Shown here piece after piece: positions 22,274 through 28,624 of a stretch of DNA of 28,624 nucleotides. Both the position numbers and the translations under genes were made by a program. The first letter of the stretch is position 1, and the number at the start of each line of letters is the position of its first letter. The notes under the pieces are model-generated. The model saw only the letters and a list, made by a program, of their open reading frames with translations. It made no database searches and was not told where the DNA came from. Source of the stretch: Rhizophagus sp. LPA8_4_AMF (taxonomy: Eukaryota > Glomeromycota > Glomeromycetes > Glomerales > Glomeraceae); contig JADRCO010000662.1 of the NCBI GenBank assembly GCA_021464525.1, positions 1 to 28,624 of the forward strand, written 5' to 3'.

Positions 22274-24707
22274 TTAAAATAATGTGCTATGTCTATTTCT
22301 TGTTTTGTTAGTATTCACGATTATTGTCGTATTTCCAAATAATGCAGAATTTCGCTTCGACGCTTGATTAGAAGTGATAATAGGTCTTGAAGTTGTTGTA
22401 GGGTTTGATAATGCTCTGCTTTTCTTTTGTTTAACATTGCTTTTAAGAGTCGTAGATCCGTTTGAAATATTAACATTTCGACTTTCCGTGCTACCTTTAC
22501 TCAATCTTCTGGATCGATCGGTTAATTTTTTACTAGTTTCAATGTCCTTTTTACAACCGAATTCACCTTTACTCATTATTTTACCTAACCATCTCATACT
22601 AGCAGGATGATTTTGATCTGAAGCTTTTTTCAAAAAATCTAAAGCAATTTGAAACCTATTTTCTTCAGAATCTGTTAAAGGATTATTCAATAATATACGT
22701 GAATAATAATATTGCGCTTCAGGATGATTTAATTTTGCTGCTTCACCAAAATATTTTAAACTTAATTTTATAGATTGTTGAGATGATTTTGTTACTTTAT
22801 AATACCCTTTGTAATAATATAATCCTATCCAATATTTTGCTATACTTGATGTTGGATTTTTTCGATTACATTCGTTAAATAATTTGAATGCTTTAGAATA
22901 ATGACGATTTTCGTGAAATTTAATTGCTTGTTCTAAATCTTTTTCTATTTCGACTATCTTAATGGTGGGTGCTGAATTACAATCGTCATCTGATAATAAA
23001 GTTGGAGGAATTGGCACATTAATAACCTCATTGGTGAATGTTGAATTACAACCGTCATCTGATGATAAAGTTGGGGCACGTGATGTAATACATGATTCTA
23101 CATGTGATTATTATTTCAAATATGATTATTAATTCAAAATGTGAGTATGAATTACAAAAGAAATTTTTTGTGATAAAACAATCTTACTTACCATCGTTTA
23201 AAATGGGAGAATCTTCGGATGAATTGGAAGCAATAGAATTCGTGTTCGACATATTTCTTTCTAAAGGTATCTTTTGATAACGTACGCTATAAGAAGATTT
23301 TAATTGATAGAGAGAGTCAAACATTTCTTGCATAGTTGGACGATTATGTGGTTCTTTATTTAAAGCTCTCGCCATAAGAGTAAGATAATTTACTGGTGCA
23401 TCATCAACATATCTTCGTTCAATAAATTCCTCTTCCGTTTGACAATCTTGTGTAGCAATCTCCCAAAGAATAACGCCAAAACTATAAACTTCACTTGCTG
23501 TATTGTAATCTTCTTTTTGTTTAATTTCAGGAGCTGTCCAATTTGAAGGTTGAAGAGATTTTAAATAAATACAACCATCATCTTTACCTTTACCAAAATT
23601 ATGAAGTTTTGGTTCAAGATTATGATTTAATAAAATATTATCAATTTTAACGTTATAATGAAGTAACTGTAAATTATGAACATAATTTAATGCATTAGCA
23701 ATTCCACAAGCGATTGTAAGTTTAATTTTCCAATCTAAATTTAAATTTTCTCTTAAATAATTCAAGAGATTATATTCAGCCCATTCTTCAACAACCCATA
23801 AACATCCGTTACGTTCAAAATATCCATTCACGGAAAGAATATTATTGCAATCACGTGAAAGGTTCTTGACATAAGAAATCTCTTTTTGAAATTTAGAGAA
23901 TTCATGAGACTTTTTCGAAATGTTACCAATATACTTTTCTGCAACTTCTTCATTAATAAAGATTCCCTTTCTTATATTATTTGAACCACGATGAATACCT
24001 GTCGAAATAATTAACTCTTGTTGAATGATAAGTCTATTTGGATTTTCTTCCTCGCAAGCAATATCAGCAATATCATTATTATTATTATTATTATTATTAT
24101 CATCATTATCATTCCCATTCTCATCATCATGAGTATCTTCTTCTTTAATCGATTCTGGATGTTTTGCCATAGCTATTAATCTTCCAATAGTTTTTACTTT
24201 TGAGATAACGGAAGGACTCCAACCACCCGTTTTCTTTGATTTTTCAGCTTCAAAAATTTGTCGAAAGGAGTTAATACAACTTTCTAAATTAAGAGCGAAT
24301 TCTTGAATTGATTCCTTAACTTCAGATTGAATTGCGGTTCTTTGATCATACTTTCTTAAATAAAATTCAATATCGAAAATTAAATTATTAAAATGATTAT
24401 ATTCATTACTTTCAATTAATTTAATCTTTTTATTATCGGATAAAATTTTCATCTCTTCTAATATATTGATAGCTTGGTCAACAAATCTATTACATTTTTC
24501 ACATAAATCATTATGATATTTAAAATTTTGAAAAATTGATAAAACCCTTTTAGCACAATTTAATACAAAGTTTATTTCATGATTTTCATCTTTGGATGAA
24601 TCTTGTGATTTCATCGGAGATCTTGGAGAGGGAGAAGTTTTTGATAGAAAGATTGAATTAAAAGATTTTAAATTTTGTGGCGCAGATGATAATGAGATAG
24701 ATAGCAT
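22274..24707 (-). CDS. Degenerate protein kinase (TKL-like) fused to Sel1 repeats
   Basis: Two exons, complement(join(22274..23097, 23192..24707)), give 2340 nt and 779 aa. The 94-bp intron has donor GTAAGT and acceptor TAG and joins in phase 1. Residues 44-156 are predicted helical, resembling the four-helix bundle of MLKL-type proteins. An acidic poly-Asn linker follows (about 190-215). The kinase-like domain (about 226-470) has K258 in VAEK and E276. HRD is replaced by H350-Y-N352, DFG by N370-F-G, and the Gly loop is weak, while K354, N357 and APE (392-394) remain. It is therefore probably a pseudokinase that scaffolds. Sel1-type repeats (about 591-700) suggest protein-protein docking, and the tail is basic and Ser/Asn-rich. 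A duplicated segment around SDDGCNS/SDDDCNS starts exon 2. Kinase-Sel1 fusions are, as I recall, common in Rhizophagus. The activity loss is inferred. Confidence 0.85.
24075..24100. repeat. (ATT)n microsatellite coding for poly-Asn
   Basis: ATT repeats on the plus strand (AAT codons on the minus strand) encode a run of eight Asn in the linker between the helical and kinase-like regions. Length polymorphism between strains is likely. Confidence 0.85.
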
Positions 24708-25391
24708 TATTTTAAAAAGAAAAAAAAAAGAAAAAAAAAATAAATTTAACGAACAACGAGTTTATAAGGGTTCGGGATAAACGAAAAAGGGATTGTAAAT
24801 AATTAACAAATTTGGGGTATATTTTAAAAAGATAAAACTCTTTCTATGTTGCTTTGTTTATATTAAATGAATCAAGGTGCAGCGCGTAAATAAAAAATCG
24901 GAGTTAGGGATGGTGATATAAGGAAATTTTCGTTTCCTTGTGTCTCATTTGATAAGAGATTTACATATAAATTTACTTAATTAAATTTTAAACTAAAAAA
25001 AAAAATAAAAATCGACAAATTAAGAATATAATAACTTATTTGTTTGATTTTTTTGGGTTACATTTTACAAATTAAACTATATAACTTTAAAATTATTTTA
25101 TTATTTGTTTTTAGTTTAATGAAAATCAAAGATAGAAGAAGATAATAAAGATAATAATAGATTTCTTTTTATACGTACATTTTTAGTGTAATATTTATTT
25201 ATTTATTTGAACTTTATATTGAACTTGTGAGGTTACAAAGCTTGTCACACAATTAGTGGTTGAAACTATGGTCGATCTATTATTGATAAAAGGCATACCC
25301 GGCTCGAGGCTTTTTTATTCTCCATCTTTTAGTAATAATGTAAACAAAGCAATTTTTCAATAATAAATAATTGATGGACTGAGTAAGCATA

Positions 25392-25477
25392 ATACCGTAA
25401 TAAAATATTTTTTTTTTTTTTTTTTTTTTTAACGCAAATAACAACTTTATTTGATCAATTATACCGTAATAAAATAT
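25392..25477 (-). mobile_element. Minimal retroposed mRNA 3' tail with 17-bp target duplication
   Basis: A 17-bp direct repeat, ATACCGTAATAAAATAT, occurs at 25392-25408 and 25461-25477. The 52 bp between, read on the minus strand, are about 30 bp of unique sequence containing AATAAA (25451-25446), then 15 nt, then a run of about 22 A. That is the exact order of a polyadenylated mRNA 3' end, and the flanks behave as a target-site duplication. It is most simply a severely 5'-truncated product of LINE-type target-primed reverse transcription. The source transcript is not in this window. Confidence 0.7.
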
Positions 25478-26290
25478 GTCATAAGTTCAAATTTCGTGGG
25501 GCAGAAAAAAAAAATTTTCAGGGGGACTCACAGGAGAGATTCTTTTGAGCATCATAGATCTTTATTCATATCTTCAATTAAAGGGGTTGGTCATTATTTT
25601 CATTATTTGAAATATTGTATAAAAAAAAAAATTACATATTGTTATGCCATTCTTATAACAATGTACAAATAAATGAACGCGACATTTTTGTTAGATAAAC
25701 GCTGAACTTTAGTAAAATTCTTACCGGAATGAAATATGGAATGAAATATATGAAAAAACATTTTCCAATTATTTATTGCCAAGTATACCAATTATAAATT
25801 CTATTTGTTGTTAATAAATCAATCTCATTTATTACATCCTTCAAATATTCTTTTGGTAAATGTTTGGATCTATCAATCCGATCCATACTCTTTTTGGATT
25901 AAGTGGATTCAATCGTGAACAAATCTTTCACTCTTCCGTTTCGAAGTAATCCTTAAAACATGAATCTCCGAACCCATTTGTAATCTTACCTTTAATATTT
26001 TGTTTTAAAACAACGCATCGGGTAATTATCATGCGCTCTGATTAAATCATATCGATCTGTATAATCCGGTATATATACCCCTTAAGAAATTTTTTATCGG
26101 GCTTCTGTTCAGATTTTTACTATCGGAATAAATTGTAATAAAATGAATTAAAAATGTTAAAAATTAGGGTTTGTTATTCAGTAATTATAAATATCTGTAG
26201 CTCTTATAAAACTTTACAAAATAAAAAAATTTTTAATGGATATTGTACGGTGATATTTATATCGGTTAGCGTCACTTCTAACAAATATAT

Positions 26291-26423
26291 TATTTTCGTA
26301 CGGCTAATGCAGATCATGCTTTAAATAGAAATTTCTTTTCAATAAACTATTGATAATTTGATATCAATATTGAACAATAATCAAAAAATTAGCATGATCC
26401 TATAGGGCCGTGCGATAATTTAT
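26291..26423. repeat. Long imperfect inverted repeat (hairpin, MITE-like)
   Basis: The left arm contains TTCGTACGGC and GATCATGCT (26294-26320). The right arm contains AGCATGATC and GCCGTGCGA in reverse order (26391-26415). Inside, TTCAATA...TTGATA (26337-26355) is answered by TATCAATATTGAA (26362-26374). Together they allow a stem over most of the 133 bp. The element could be a degraded MITE or a source of double-stranded RNA. No clear target duplication is seen. Confidence 0.5.
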
Positions 26424-26562
26424 TCAAATTAGCTCGTCCGTTTGGTAATTCGGGCCAAAATTACAGATAATGTGTAAACTGTAATGGAGATAAAGTGAAT
26501 TAATTCAATAAATTACTGACGAAGAGCCAGTTATTGACGAATCAATTTCATCGATCACTTGT

Positions 26563-28364
26563 TTATTTACATTTCTTGGGAGCACTTTCTTCAAGTAACA
26601 TTAAAGGATTACCATAATAATATGCTGAAGAATTATTTGAATCACCTCATCCCAAGTACTATATATCTCGTATTTAACCCTTTTAGCTTTTGGAGTGAAA
26701 TTAACTTTCGGTAGTCTAGATTTTTCTGCCTCCGATGGAAGCCTCAGCAATCTAAAACTAAATTTTCGTTTTTTTTCGGAAGTCCTTTCGCCAAGAAGAT
26801 TTCTCAGATACAGGCCATCCTTGCAAACAACCTGCCTCAGGTAATGAATACGTTCTCGATATTAGTTCCAATGCAATCTGATTCAAAAGCTCCTGACATC
26901 TTGATCATAAATATATAAGGTGGTATCATATTCTTGGCTATAGAGAGGTCTTAATATTCCGAGACGTATATGAGCGTTATTTACTAAAGCAACATGCACT
27001 CGGATCAAGGATATTTCCGATTCTGAAAACATATGCGTCGAAAGTATGCGGTTTAGGGCATGGGGCGCTTCAGCAATAACAACAGCATAGTCTCTGTGGA
27101 CCTGCACCACCCCAATATAAAAAAAGGGTACTGCTCCTTTGTGATAAGAGAAATAGCAACACGTGCAAAATCTGACCTGGCCGATCCCCTTCCTCTATCA
27201 CCGAATTTGGTGGAGTTCACATGTAGACTCAAAGGATCGACATTAAGAGAAAATGCATCCGATAATATTTTTGTCCATAGATGAGATTTAAAATGATTTT
27301 CGGAGGGATCGACACCAGGGCGAACTGGTGAAGGTACGAATAATAAGACTGATGTCAATGCAGACAAAGCTGTTTATGTATCAATAACGAAATCAGCAGG
27401 CTCTAAATCCAATCAACGTTGTATTGTACCTATAATAAATACCTGATCGCATTATTCTCATTTTACCTTCTCTTATGATTCTATTTAATACTGGAAAGCA
27501 TCTTGCAGTTTTTGATGTCGGGTTTCTTTTAAAGCTGCCAAAATTTGCAGTCGGTTTCCATAGATCTGGATAGCATATAGGATTCTGTGCCGGGAACAAT
27601 TTACTGTCCAAAACTGACGTCTGCCACGCTGAGACTCTTCTTCAAGATGATGGTTCTCTAATTACTTTAATATTTCACAATATTCTTTTAAAGCCGGAAA
27701 AGCCATTATGCTTGCAAAAGCATACTGGTCATTACAATTATTGACTTGTTCGTTGGTTCGTTCATGGATCGTTGAGTAGGATGCTTGTATCTCCTAAAGA
27801 AATAATTAGAAAAAGATTACATTGTAATTTTAAACCCATGCAGCATAAATATAGTTACCTCTCGAGATAGGTTATCATCAACTTCACTATCCTGTGATTC
27901 CTGTCCAGATTCGTCTCCACGATATGACCTTTTTCTGCACAAGTATTAGAGAGAACTCATGATTAATTATAATTTGAATATATGTAAGAAGTATCTAACG
28001 AGAATGAAATTCGATATGGGCTTGGCGCTTCCTTTTCTTTACTTTGCTCTAAAATTTTAATTTTGTCGGTATATACATATAGTCAGGGTCAGAACAATCG
28101 TTTTGTACAACCAGTTACTTGGAAAGCTAGATAAACTTGTACAAAATGAAACCCCAACCCTCGACCCAACCTCCCCTTATAGTAAAAAACAATACATTTG
28201 CTTTTCTATTCTCTCTCCAATCTTCATAATGTGTCCAGTCATTTTATAATCGCCCATATCCACCCTTCCTTTCAAATCTAGCAATTTCTTCGAACTAGGA
28301 TCATGTTGAATCGCTTCCAATCGTTTTTCATAATCTTGGCTGACAGATTTCTTGCTGCGAAATT
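26563..28364 (-). pseudogene. Decayed multi-exon gene of unrecognised family
   Basis: This stretch has higher GC and coding texture on the minus strand. Pieces in order: 28354-28213 (after acceptor TTTCGCAG; SQDYEKRLEAIQHDPSSKKL); about 28050-28004 (EAPSPYRISFS); 27934-27859 (KRSYRGDESGQES), ending at donor GTAACT; 27793-27485, open except for a TAA at 27662-27664; 27367-27110 (SALTSVLLFVPSPV, ILSDAFSLNV, EQYPFFI); 27110-26883 (HRDYAVVIAEAPHALNRILS); about 26865-26620 (VVCKDGLYLRNLLG, LPKVNFTPKAKRVKYEIY); and an end in another frame, LMLLEESAPKKCK plus stop at 26563-26565. At least three frame changes and two internal stops show decay, while some introns keep correct sites. SDFARVA...YPFFI weakly recalls a PD-(D/E)XK core; this is speculative. 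No start codon is found, so the 5' end may lie near or beyond the window edge. Confidence 0.5.
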
Positions 28365-28485
28365 TAAACTTTATAAAAAGGTTAGTGGAATAGGCTCTAG
28401 ACGATTAAGTAAGAAGTTAATTTTCTGATCATTTTTAATAGCGAAGCAAAAATAATATCACTAAATTCCTAAAATCGAGGCTCAT

Positions 28486-28507
28486 AAAACGCGAACTGAA
28501 AACGCGT
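28486..28507 (-). promoter_or_regulatory. Paired AAAACGCG motifs with an MluI-type ACGCGT box
   Basis: AAAACGCG occurs at 28486-28493 and 28499-28506, the second forming ACGCGT (28502-28507). Such boxes are bound by MBF/SBF (Swi6-Mbp1) factors at G1/S genes in fungi. They lie about 130-150 bp upstream of the first recognisable piece of the decayed minus-strand gene. The function is only suggested by the motif. Confidence 0.25.
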
Positions 28508-28624
28508 TATCACGATGTCACATGATTGGAAATTATGTAACACCAAACCAATAAAATTTCGGTGATAACCTAGCCAGTACTTTATTCCGATTAGCCACCA
28601 TAGCACCGTTTCGTAGATTTGGAT

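Larger units (their letters stand above)
24708..26562. other. Intergenic region with small insertions
   Basis: No gene is supported. The first part holds A-rich 5' leader DNA of the kinase-Sel1 gene (A-runs at 24719-24741). 25392-25477 contains a retroposed mRNA tail with target duplication. 26291-26423 is a long imperfect inverted repeat. The open frame at 25451-25672 (+) overlaps the retroposed tail's flank and looks spurious. Confidence 0.5.

Noticed and set aside
25231-25320. CTTGTGAGG...CACACAA and GGCATACCCGGCTCGAGGC as a terminal-repeat element
   Set aside because: Arms match over only a few bases and no second copy exists in the window.
1-28624. CRISPR arrays, rRNA genes, bacterial-type operons
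   Set aside because: None present; genes carry spliceosomal introns and the window is eukaryotic.

Overview
The window reads as nuclear DNA of an AT-rich fungus, most likely an arbuscular mycorrhizal fungus (Glomeromycotina, Rhizophagus-like). The evidence is strongly AT-rich intergenic DNA, many short GT-AG introns (62-146 bp, donors mostly GTAAGT or GTAAAT), a Crinkler-type (CRN) gene relic whose header carries LELWKVD in place of the oomycete LFLAK motif, and a kinase-like/Sel1-repeat fusion, a protein class I recall as expanded in these fungi. The species assignment is an inference from family knowledge.

Layout. 1-2209: intergenic, with a decayed coding fragment and two small palindromes. 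2210-4545 (+): a decayed CRN gene with a ubiquitin-like header, P-loop NTPase remnants and a well-preserved REase-like C-terminal part, interrupted by several frameshifts and stops. 5744-10789 (-): a complete 19-exon phospholipase D (PX-PH-HKD-HKD, 1219 aa by my splicing), including microexons of 9 nt and 5 nt. 10790-15824: about 5 kb without a supportable gene, holding a second copy of the decayed fragment seen near 1040. 15825-16198 (-): a small two-exon gene of 92 aa. 16593-17035 (-): a doubtful hypothetical gene. 17581-20345 (-): a pentatricopeptide-repeat protein, probably mitochondrial, with one frame break near its 3' end. 20591-22084 (+): galactokinase of the GAL1/GALK2 type, divergent from the PPR gene across a 245-bp shared promoter. 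22274-24707 (-): a two-exon gene joining a helical N-terminal region, a degenerate protein kinase domain and Sel1 repeats (779 aa), convergent with galactokinase. 24708-26562: intergenic, with a tiny retroposed mRNA tail flanked by a 17-bp target duplication and a long imperfect inverted repeat. 26563-28364 (-): a decayed multi-exon gene of an unrecognised family.

The intact genes are ordinary single eukaryotic transcription units for lipid signalling, organelle RNA metabolism, sugar phosphorylation and signalling or scaffolding. There is no operon logic. The two decayed genes and the repeats mark the accessory parts of the window. The most notable points are the microexons in phospholipase D (one inside the catalytic HKD motif), the helical-pseudokinase-Sel1 protein (loosely MLKL-like), the minimal retroposed mRNA tail, and the small spliced gene that a plain ORF search misses.
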